From: Phallusia fumigata
Taxonomy: Eukaryota > Chordata > Ascidiacea > Phlebobranchia > Ascidiidae
DNA length: 21,411 nt
Reading direction: 5' to 3'
Assembly: GCA_008931825.1 (NCBI GenBank)
Contig: QXVZ01008377.1
Location: forward strand, 1 to 21,411
In this document: positions 9,462-18,034 of the stretch, in pieces
Layout of the letters: every line of letters begins with the position of its first letter
Position numbering within the stretch: position 1 is the stretch's first letter
Notes under the pieces: generated by a model
The model's input: only the letters and a program-made list of their open reading frames with translations
Told to the model about the DNA's origin: nothing
Databases searched by the model: none
Made by a program: the position numbers and the translations under genes

Positions 9462-10192
9462 GTGTGGATTTGTGTCGTGGTGATGATGCTCGGCTGCTCA
9501 CAGCTTGCAACATGTCTTCCTTTGGATGGACATGCACAGACGGCTCGAAGCAAACGCCATGTGAAGCTTGTCATGATTTTTGGAAAAAATGGAATTTGGG
9601 GTTCGTCGCCCCCGCTGAATCCGTCTTCCCAATTGAAACCAACGGTTTGTTTTTTGAACAACACTTGCGATTTCTTTTTTATCGGCGCCACATCGGTTAA
9701 CTCTGTTAACATTTCATGGAATTTAAACAGTCACATTGCAATAGGTCCGAACAGCATTTAGCCGTGGTAATTGGATCCCTTTGTAAATGTACTATAAAAC
9801 AAAAGGTGCCATGTGCAGGTAAGACTGAAACAAAACAACTTGGTTTGTTGTTTTTACGCAGAAAGATGAACTTAAACTTCTGTTTGGTTCCCCAGCAAAT
9901 ATTCGTTTTCAAATCGGGGGTCCGTGGCAATTTGTTAAGACTGCCATCGCTTCGAAAATCTCTTTCTATATTGGCAATCTAGGCGATATTAGTGAGAAAA
10001 CTGGATTAACTGCAGGTAAACACAGTGTACATTACTAGTGCGTTTCGTGTTTATAAAACGTTTCCTGTTCCGTAATGAAGCATTTCTCATTCCACAGGTG
10101 TTCTGACTTGATGCGAAGGGCAGTTCATGTCTGATTGCAGCAGCACATCTGAATCAGCATGGTCGTCTCTGGAATGGGGAAACATTGAATAA
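9462..10192 (+). pseudogene. Tandem family gene C, two inactivating changes
   Basis: Exons are 9462-9644, 9862-10015 and 10098-10192, with the same phases as gene B (GTTTGT...TACGCAG, GTAAAC...TTCCACAG). Exon 1 reads WICVVVMMLGCSQLATC, then KRHVKLVMIF and SSPPLNPSSQLKPT. Exon 2 reads KDELKLLFGSPANIRFQIGG. Exon 3 resembles gene B, with VLT then CEGQFMSDC and an end at WGNIE. Two lesions stand out. The codon matching the ATG of gene B is GTG (9462-9464), with no in-frame ATG before the tandem Met codons 7 codons later, which would remove most of the signal peptide. The Trp codon of the LTWC motif is TGA (10109-10111), which would cut off the last 27 residues. The rest of the frame and all splice sites are intact, so inactivation is recent or an alternative start exon exists. 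An AATAAAT signal lies near 10228. Confidence 0.65.
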
Positions 10193-10239
10193 TACACAAC
10201 AAATATAACATTGTCAGTCGTGTTTGTAAATAAATCGCC

Positions 10240-10766
10240 TTACTTAATGTTTTACAGTATGTTGATTCTAAGAGAATTCAACGAGCATCGGTTTGTGTTT
10301 AGTGTACAAATAATGTTGTCAAATTATTCAGTAGCAATTTTAAACAATTGTTGGGAATTGAACCTCTACCCTGTAGTATTCTGTATATATATTAACCTAA
10401 GATAATTTGCAATTAATCTCCAACTTTGCAACCCACGCCTTTCTTCCTTCAAATCAAATTTGATCAAACTATTCGTGTAAAAACAATTATAAATATCTGC
10501 TACTTTTGTGTACATATATTCACAGTACCGTACAATTATTCTACAACTTTGCATGTTGTAGGGACCCTGCGTTTCTACCTGGAGAAACAATCACGTCATA
10601 AAACGATTACGTAACAAGAGACGCTTGTAAAATAATGTCTTAAATATTTGCATTTTGGGGGGTAATTTGGGTAACACTCTAAGGCGACCGTTGCAGTTAT
10701 AATACTGCAAATGTCAAGCATAATTAATGTGTAATAATTTAATGTTTTAGAATGCACATTAAGTAG
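10240..10766. other. Intergenic stretch, no gene recognised
   Basis: AT-rich, with only short frames on both strands and no splice-site pairs enclosing an open frame. Confidence 0.5.
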
Positions 10767-11012
10767 GACTGGGGCATAAACTATTGACCGGTGGAGCGGT
10801 TCGATTACAAGTTTCTGTATCACACAATATATCCTCGGACTTTGTAGAGATATTTTAAGTATTACTGTTCTGTTGCTATATGTTTAATTTACTGAGTAGC
10901 ACCCCCTAATAAATGAAACCGCAAATGTAGCTCGCACTCTATCGACTAAAAATACAACTAACATTTTAGTGGTGCTTTGCCGCAGTGTTATTGTGTGCAA
11001 TCTAGAGATTCA
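10767..11012. repeat. 5'-flank repeat of the tandem family, copy 3 (orphan)
   Basis: It contains GGGGCATAAACTATTGACCG, CTCGCACTCTATCGAC and GTGGTGCTTTGCCGCAGTG in the order of the other two copies, but more diverged. No family gene follows at the expected distance of about 700 nt. The next recognisable exon belongs to the small-peptide family. Confidence 0.5.
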
Positions 11013-11671
11013 AAGTATTATTAAACCCCTACTATATAGTTTTCTTGGTGACATGGCATTACGACACACGGAAAAAATAAATAGTTGGTGAATGTTGGAC
11101 GCACTGCAGCTACAATTTCACTACAAATTGGTAAGTTTGTGCTTTCACGAGCTAGAATTCAATAACCCATAAACAACTGTGATAAAAAAATTGGTTCGAT
11201 GGTTTGTAAGAATCACGAGGAAAATTGAAGTCAGCTTTAAGACGAAAAGTCGCAACGCTTTATTCAGCCTTCGGTAAAGGGTTTTAAATTTTGTTTTTTA
11301 AACAAGTGTTTTAAATGTGGCACAACGGAAATTGGTTTCAATTCTGTGGAATCACCGTCAATAAAAAAGCTCGTGGAAAAAAGGAGATAGTATTTGTAAC
11401 AAAAAGTGTGAGCTGTGAATGTGGTCGATATCGCTTGCAGCCGTGAAAGCCGGTTCATTGCTTCGCGATCAATACAAATTTCTGAACAGTCAGCTAAACG
11501 CGTTCACTGAGCAGAAATAATTCAATGGCGACACTTAGCGGTGTCAGTGCCTATTTTAAGTTTACTGCAAACATAATTTTTACAACCGACCCTGAATCCC
11601 GAGAGTTACTTTAACGTTTTCGTGTGATAGTTTGCTAAATGATGGAAATAATTGTATTTTTTGTGTTACAG
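11013..11671. other. Region expected to hold exon 1 of peptide copy 1
   Basis: No convincing first exon was found. A relative of the CTCF-like core, GGCGACACTTAGCGG, lies at about 11526-11540. Confidence 0.4.
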
Positions 11672-11760
11672 CGCCCTCGCAACTTGAAGACATTTTAGAA
11701 AAACTCGATAAAGTTCTTCGAGACAAAATGGAAAACAAAAATAAAAGTTCAACAGAATAA
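11672..11760 (+). pseudogene. Small-peptide family copy 1, last exon only
   Basis: The acceptor TTGTGTTACAG is followed by (G)CG CCC TCG CAA CTT, reading PSQLEDILEKLDKVLRDK and ending NKSSTE-stop. Start phase, length (89 vs 83 nt) and the SxLE/R pattern match the last exons at 12783 and 15053. Compared with those it is richer in Lys. No signal-peptide exon was found upstream, so it may be a remnant or have an unrecognised first exon. AATAAA is at 11933. Confidence 0.5.
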
Positions 11761-11939
11761 TTTTATGACTGCGAAACGATTGCTGCCAAATTTGAAAATT
11801 TTTGCAGATTGTTTGCACCTTGACAAACTAAAAAGGGGTTTGAAGATCATGGCAAAATTGGCATTTTTTAGATTGAAACAGGAAGAGTCGAAATTCAATT
11901 TTTGTCAAATGAAATACTTTTAGAAGTTTGTAAATAAAC

Positions 11940-12360
11940 GTATTTTTATGTGTCAGAAATAAACATCGTTGCCTATTCCGAAATTGATTTGTACAAAAGG
12001 GATTGATTAATTCCACAAATAAACGTTTCCTATTTTGCTAAACACGCTCCTGTTTAAATCATAACGTCTAACTCGTTAATCAATAAGAAATCAACATCGA
12101 GAAAAATTAATAGAAATCCCGTTACAGAGTTGTTGGTTTTTTGATACTGCGATGTACATTGACCAAAAACTTTAAAGCAAACTTTGCCCACGCATCAGAT
12201 CAAAACGCATCATGAACTTTGTAATATTTCCGCTCACTGCTTGATTAGGATGCGGCTCCACGATCAACACAATAAACAAACAGTGATTCGCAAAGACAAT
12301 TGTCTGCCGAGTTCTTGAATGACCTTGACGTATTTTGTGAAGGAGAATAAATCCGAATCA
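11940..12360. other. Intergenic stretch
   Basis: AT-rich with several AATAAA-like strings; no gene recognised. Confidence 0.5.
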
Positions 12361-12397
12361 ATCAAAATACTGCTAAGTTTTCTTTCAGGATTACAAG

Positions 12398-12865
12398 ATG
12401 AATAGAGATGTGCGTTAATACAAGAACAATGAAGGCGTATGGAGAAAAAGAGCAGATGGTGGAAACGGTATGATGTGACTGAAAGTGTAATTAGTTTACC
12501 AGGTGTAAAATGGATAGACATTAAACCAGAAAAGAGATAAATCAACGAAGGTTTTGTACACACAGATTACTTTGTACACATAAATTTGGTTACGAATTAG
12601 CTTCGTACATTCATACTTTATTTTATCGTTTGTCGGAAGACTTTAAAAGGCAACGAAATATTAATTTCAATTCCGAAATACTGTCTGGATGACATGTCTT
12701 TCTTTAGTCGCACCTATCTCGTGCCGTAAAAGTGAAATGTTTAGGAATTTACAATTTGTTGATAATATTGTTTATGTTTCAGCGCTTTCGCGACTAGAGG
12801 AATCTACTGAGAATCTCGAGTCTGATGAATCTGAAAGCTTTTCGGACAAAGTAGAAGAAGTTTAG
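12398..12865 (+). pseudogene. Small-peptide family copy 2, signal-peptide region deleted
   Basis: Exon 1 remnant is 12398-12467 (donor GTATGA) and exon 2 is 12783-12865 (acceptor TTATGTTTCAG). Exon 2 has exactly the length of copy 3 (83 nt) and reads ALSRLEESTENLESDESESF, then SDKVEEV-stop: a very acidic helix. The upstream leader and exon 1 align with copy 3 (ATGAATA, GATGTGC, TGGAGA...), but roughly 36 nt of the signal peptide are missing. The ATG frame stops after 6 codons. The frame that would encode the WRKRADGGN stretch and join exon 2 has a stop a few codons upstream. It is likely non-functional as a secreted peptide unless another start exon exists. AATAAA is at 12960. Confidence 0.6.
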
Positions 12866-13294
12866 AAACATCTTACAATGAGGTGACTGCAAAATATAGG
12901 ATAATGTTTGAAATGTATTTGACTGGAATTGACAAACCAGTATCGAAACATTTATTCTGAATAAAATACTGACATTAAACTAAAATCGTTTTAAATCTTT
13001 TTAGGCGAAACACAGGAAAGTAGAATTAAATGAAGTTCATCTTTAAAGAGTCCAATCGAACTTGCTGATATGTCATATCAATGAACAGAATTGTTGACCG
13101 ATTTAAAATTTGTCGTATTACCATCGATATTTTGCAAATCGCGTTTTAGAGCTACTCCAAATGTAGACATTGTATATAGCGGTTCAAAGCAACAACAGAG
13201 TTTTAATTTTTTCAACTTACGTTTGTAAACTGCAATGTAAAGGGAAATAGTTTATTTGATAGTTTGAAAAGCGTAGAATGGATTTTGTGTACTC

Positions 13295-13570
13295 GTCAAG
13301 GATGGAGTACGGTAGTTGGCGCGGTGCAGTACACAGCAAAAACATCTAAAGGTACGGTACAGTGGTTCGGTACGCCCTTCGTAAGGATGTAGATGGTACG
13401 CAAAACTCATTACCTGCCGTATCGTTTCCTATCCTTGACAATGGATAGCAGTAAGGTACGGTACGGTACGCAGCAGAAATCATCTAAAGGTAAGGTACGG
13501 TGGTATGGTACGCCCCCTTGTAACGAGGTACTCATTACTTAATACGTACTGTACCGCACAGCCATCCTGG
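13295..13570. mobile_element. MITE-like double element with GGTACGGTAC repeats
   Basis: The first element, 13295-13439, opens GTCAAGGATGGAGTACGG and ends in the inverted counterpart CCGTATCG..CTATCCTTGAC. A second follows to 13570, with opposed ends AATGGATAGCAGTAAGGTAC and GTACCGCACAGCCATCCTGG. Inside, the two share a direct repeat around CATCTAAAGGTA..GGTAC and GGTACGCCC. It has no coding capacity. It is absent at the matching site in the right-hand duplication copy (near 15630), so it inserted after the duplication or was lost from the other copy. Family unknown. Confidence 0.55.
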
Positions 13571-13770
13571 TACACGTAAAACTGATAGCTGGGTTTAAAA
13601 ACAAAACGTGTCGTATGTGGCTTACATGCCGCGCTATGCCCATGTACGATATTTACATTTACAACAAGTTCCCGAATAGCCTTATAACATTAAAGATTCT
13701 TGCCCAGTGTGCTGTGACTCGAAAGTTTGGATCTCACACAACAGCAACAAGTGTATTCCTATCCCACCCC

Positions 13771-14480
13771 AAAATATCGATAGATATAAAGGAAACTTTC
13801 GCCACAATTTGGTCTATTCACGAGACCAAAACGCAAAAAAAACTATGAAAAGATTTTGAGGTATTTCTTAAGATAGATTCCTCATCGAAAAAGGTCAAGG
13901 CTGATATTGGCTCAAAAACTTCGACTTGTCATAGCCTCGCCATATGCCATCGTGCAACGCGTCTCATCCCAGCGTGGGAAAACATATGGCAAATTTTAGT
14001 GTTTTGCAAAAACTTTGACAGAACTGCTGGGGCAACAAATTGTCATAGCAAATCTGGTGGGATTCGTCGTTTAATCAGGAAACTCAGGAAATGGCTATTA
14101 AAGTTGGAGCATTCATCTAAGCTTGTTACGAAATAATTTCAACAACGGTTTGTTTGAGGCATTTCCGGATATAGTGAATAAAGTGTAGTGAGTTCGTCTT
14201 TCGCTCGGTTTTTAAACGCTGAGCTGCTTTGACCAAATTCAAAACAGGTGATTTACTGATGAGAATAAAATCTAGCTTAGTCTTTTATTTTTCGGGTTGT
14301 CATTGATATGTTAGTATAGGTTGCTGCCACTTTAAAAAGGGCATGTATGCCTAATAAATTTCCTTTAAAGGTCAAGTCGACATGTTAAATTATTTTCAGA
14401 TAATCAAAACTTCAAACTGAAGAATAAAATTAAAAATCAGAAGCCTGATTTATCCAGATTCCATGATCAAAACTTTACTG
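13771..14480. other. Intergenic stretch
   Basis: No gene recognised. Around 14411-14455 the sequence partly resembles 14757-14800 (GAAGCATGATTTATCC type), hinting at another small internal duplication. Confidence 0.4.
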
Positions 14481-14539
14481 GAGAAAATTATAATAGTGAA
14501 GGTTGCTGTTGCTTTGAACTATGGTAATATTTTTTTTCA

Positions 14540-15815
14540 AATAGATTAAAACCGAATTAATCAAAGTACGATAAAGTTTTGGTTTCAAAAAGATAAAGAT
14601 GAATAAAGTAGTTTTGTTGGCATTGGTTGCTTGTGTAATGCTGATGTGCATTGATACAACAAACGCGTGGAGGCGTAGGAGTGGTGACACCAGCAGAATG
14701 GATAACGGTAAGATTTAATTTATTGTTGTAAGCAATTTGCCAAAGATAAAAAAAATAAGACTGAAAACTAATTTAAAAATTCGGAAGCATGATTTATCCA
14801 TTTTACCTCGTAAACCAGAAGTTGGTTTACAAACCAGCTTCGTGCATTCAACCGCTGAGTATTTCAATCATTTCTGGGAAGATTGTTTAAAGGCAACGAA
14901 ACAATAATTTAGATTTTGGCATTGTGTCAGCCCAAAACGTCTTTAGTTTGTCAAACTTTAAAACAGAATTTGTGTGTGTGTGTCTAGATTATGTTTAGTC
15001 ATATTAAAATTTTTTGTTAAAAGGTTTAGAAGTTTTTTATTGTGCATTTCAGATCTCTCGCAACTAAGGGATGCTATTGAGAGCCTGAAATCCGATGAAG
15101 CGGAAATGTTTTTGGACGAATTAAGAAGAGAATAAAAATCGTCTCATCAGAATAATGAGGTGCATGCCAAATGTGGATTAATATTGTAAAGTTGGTTTTA
15201 CTGAATTTGACAACCTGATTCATTTTCATAGGAAATTCTCAAGAATTATAATGTTGTATATTTATCCTTAATAAAATACTGATATTAAATTAAAATCTTG
15301 TTATAGGCAGTTTCAATGTTTTAAACCCCATTTGTTCTTTTCAGACGAAACTCAGAAAATCAGATTTAAATGGAGTTCGTCTTCAAAAATGTTCATTAAA
15401 GATTGTCTGTATGTCGGCATTAATAAAGAGAATAGATTTGGTATCTGTTGTATTACATTTTTAAATCTTACGTCTCGTGTGTAAGCATTACTCCATACAC
15501 ATTGAGTAAATAACAGTTCAAAACATCAGCAGAATTTTAATTTTACAACATGTAGAGAAATATTACAATTATAACACCTTCGCACGGTTTTCCGAACCTC
15601 GAATGAATTCGCTTTACACACCAGTTCACCTAAAACTGACGGGTTTGAAAACAAAATGTTACCCGCGTATGAGTATAACATGACGTGATATTCCCTGTGA
15701 CCGTTCTGTATGTCTAAAAATAACTTCGGGACTAGCCCTATAAGATTAAAGTCCATATTTCTTGCCAGGCTTGCTCTGACTTACTTGTTTGAACGTCACA
15801 CAACGCCACCTGGCG
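14540..15815. repeat. Tandem duplication unit, right copy
   Basis: It matches 12360-13770 through the gene and its 3' flank, including the poly(A) site and CGAAACTCAGAAAATCAG. Similarity fades near 15815, where ACGCCACCTGGCG (another near-palindromic relative of the CTCF-like core) occurs. Confidence 0.65.
14599..15135 (+). CDS. Small secreted peptide precursor, copy 3 (intact, 63 aa)
   Basis: Exons are 14599-14707 and 15053-15135, joined in phase 1 across GTAAGA...TGCATTTCAG. Residues 1-23 form a clear signal peptide (MNKVVLLALVACVMLMCIDT, then TNA). The mature part starts WRRRSGDTSRMDN, strongly basic, and exon 2 supplies DLSQLRDAIESLKSDEAEMF, then LDELRRE-stop, an acidic amphipathic helix. 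There are no Cys in the mature part. Signal peptide, cationic N-part and anionic C-terminal extension are the layout of many ascidian and other antimicrobial-peptide precursors. I recall Ciona haemocyte peptides whose mature form also begins with WR. The cationic part here is only about 13 residues, so an antimicrobial role is a hypothesis. A TATAAT string is at 14489, and AATAAA is at 15270. It is the only member of the array with every part in place. Confidence 0.65.
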
Positions 15816-16080
15816 TATGCATTGTTTGTTCAGAATACACAAACACAATTTAAACGTAGACCACATAAAGGTGCGAGCATGAAAAATGAAAAAAATGCTG
15901 TAAATGAAAAAAAAATTTTTAAGCAGGTTTTTTCTTCGACAACAGAAACCAAGCGGGAACAATATTTTTTTAACTCAATAAAAATGTACTGGTGTACGAA
16001 TTGATTTAGAGCAAATAGAAAACTAATCATTTAGTTCGCGTAATCTGTATTTGCTGCCCGGCCCTCGCTAGAATAAGAGT
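15816..16080. other. Intergenic stretch
   Basis: AT-rich; no gene or repeat recognised. Confidence 0.5.
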
Positions 16081-16505
16081 CTGCGCCAAAAGACAAACTA
16101 CGATCAAGCGGCAGCTGATAGTTCAGTAGAAACATTAAGAAGGTTTACTGTTAAACTGAAAAACTTTTAAGATACCAACAAAAGACCGGTTATTATTTGA
16201 TTTTGCGGAGGATTTGTGTTCAAGGAGAATTCGACATGTGTCACAAAATGGTGAACAACAACTCAAAGACATAGGTTACACTATGGCAGCCGAAACAGTG
16301 AAGCTTTCAATGAAATACGGTAACATCGATTCTGGATAGGAAATGTTGGACGTTGGCTCAGGAATTTTTGTTATTTGTTGTTATTTAGCACTTTTTAACC
16401 GCCGATTATGTGCTTGATGTTGGTGACGTCAAATATAACGCAATTGCTTGTGTCAGCATGTTTTCTGCAATACACGTGCAGCGCTTCGGTGACGAGGTGC
16501 AATAG
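16081..16505 (+). pseudogene. Decayed small-molecule methyltransferase-like gene
   Basis: Three frame segments read like one SAM-dependent methyltransferase. At 16087-16170: TNYDQAAADSSVETLRRFTV, then stop. At about 16160-16380, another frame: KDRLLFDFAEDLCSRRIR, then EQQLKDIGYTMAAETVKLSM and KYGNIDSG, TAG (16337-16339), and EMLDVGSG. The last is a good motif I (E/LDVGxG, SAM binding). At 16407-16505, a third frame: YVLDVGDVKYNAIACVSMF, then SAIHVQRF, then stop. The normal stretch between motif I and the CVSMF strand is shortened. At least two frameshifts and one internal stop make it a pseudogene. The absence of introns in about 400 nt would suit a processed copy, but no poly(A) tail is seen. 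The exact subfamily is uncertain. Confidence 0.5.
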
Positions 16506-17940
16506 TAGAAAAGTATTTTTTTCATAAAGCCTCCATAGGAAAGAATTCCCGCACTTTTTGGTGACCTTAACTGAGGCCTAAAAAGAAAATCTTGTTAAAA
16601 ATTGCCAAATGCTGATAAGGACTGTTAAAAATACAAGTACTTTCATAAAAAACTAAATGCGATTGTCACACGTCGTAACTTCATGATATAGACAGCAAAA
16701 ACATATACAGCAAAACACATGGAAAATATCCGAAATTTATGTACATTCCTTCGTAGTTGTGACGCTTCTTGGCACTAAGATTCGAGGAAAAATGGACAGT
16801 TGTAATGAGGTAAAATAAGCAGTGGTGATACCCAACGATAAAAACATTTTCATAAAAGTAGCACTGAGGTGCAAGAGAACTCTACGTTTCAAAAATACTA
16901 GTCATAACTTGCAAAACAATGATAAATTTTTGTAAATTATAACTATAATATATCAAGTCTTTGATACTAATGTTACACAAAGAATTTCGCATAAGGGGTA
17001 GGGGCTCAACGGAATTGTGTGTGGCTTCTGACAAAACAAGGCACGTTTTGGTGAAATTCGTTCTGAAAATCTGAAAACTCCCAGATTTTATGTACAAAGC
17101 ACAATGTTTTTTCTAACAACAAACCGGTTCAGTTAAGTTTAACATATACATTAGTATTAAACGGAAGACACGTTTTACATTGATTACAATTAGTTAAGCG
17201 ATTGGCTTTAAACGTTGATACATTTCTTTTTCTATTTAGTGCTTGTTACAGTTTAAACCTAACCTTGGAATGCTCGGTGACGTAACACTTCGCCACGTCA
17301 TGCTAGTTTAAAAGTATCAGTTAAAATTTTGAACATTTGTGCCTTGGCGAACTTTAACGTGAAAAACAAAAGTTGACTTGAATACAGACAACAACAAGTT
17401 TTTTGTTGTGCAATTTATTTTCAACTTGATGCTAGACCTGCAAAAATGCATTAAGGTTTTTCCCAGTCTTGTTTTGAGAAATTGTGGGAATTAAAAGCGC
17501 AAAAACGAACCACGTGATCATTTATCTCCTGCACGTTCGTCGCGAAATGAAAACCCCGCTTAATTTCGAACATGATTGGAAATTTCCACAACTGTTGAAA
17601 CATGTATGCCATCGCATTATATGAAGAGAAAAAACGTGAAACAAGATACTGAGTGCGTTTGCTTTCTTTTACGATAACAAAGATTAGACACTGGTATTTT
17701 ATTGTGTTCGTTCTGATATTTTATGTTTTATATTTCATTGTTATTGTATTTTTAAACAACTTTGTAGAATAACTATAGCTTAGCATAAAATCGAATAGTA
17801 TGTGCATAGTTTTTTCGGCGCACCAACAAACATTTTTTTTGTTTTGCTGCTTTAAATTTTCGCCGAGTTAGATAAAATTTGCATAATATTTACCCACTAT
17901 TTAAAATACCAATCAAACAGAGAAATATCGCAATAAAATC
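16506..17940. other. Intergenic stretch, no gene recognised
   Basis: About 1.4 kb without coding signal. Near 17391 the sequence ACAACAAGTTTTTTGTTGT could form a small hairpin; it has no terminator or RNA-gene context. Confidence 0.5.
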
Positions 17941-17947
17941 AGCTCAA

Positions 17948-18011
17948 ACATTTCCGGGAATTCCGAAATGTTGAAAACGGGACGGAAAATTTCCGAGGTG
18001 CTGCTATAAAA
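17948..18011 (+). promoter_or_regulatory. Gene E promoter: STAT-like and kappaB-like sites plus TATA box
   Basis: A near-palindrome spans 17948-17971. It contains TTCCGGGAA, a STAT-type TTCN3GAA, overlapping GGGAATTCC (17956-17964), a kappaB-type half-palindrome. A second symmetrical site, GGAAAATTTCC, is at 17984-17994. TATAAAA is at 18005-18011, so transcription would start near 18035. Rel/NF-kappaB and STAT sites close to a TATA box are typical of inducible immune genes; binding here is inferred from sequence alone. Confidence 0.55.
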
Positions 18012-18034
18012 GAGAGGATGTTTGCTACAGAAAA

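Larger units (their letters stand above)
12360..13770. repeat. Tandem duplication unit, left copy
   Basis: Leader, exon 1, intron, exon 2 and about 800 nt of 3' flank match 14540-15815 in order. Landmarks are AAAGGCAACGAAA, the AATAAAATACTGA block, GGCGAAAC..CAGGAAA and ACTCACACAAC-type 3' sequence. The 13295-13570 insertion interrupts only this copy. Confidence 0.65.

Noticed and set aside
11340-11400. Possible first exon of peptide copy 1 (GTGGAAAAAAGGAGATAG)
   Set aside because: Resembles the basic segment of copies 2 and 3, but no signal peptide, ATG or phase 1 donor accompanies it.
16040-16080. Possible tRNA or other small RNA around TGCCCGGCCCTCGC
   Set aside because: No cloverleaf, A/B box pair or terminator; no tRNA, rRNA or CRISPR array was found anywhere in the window.
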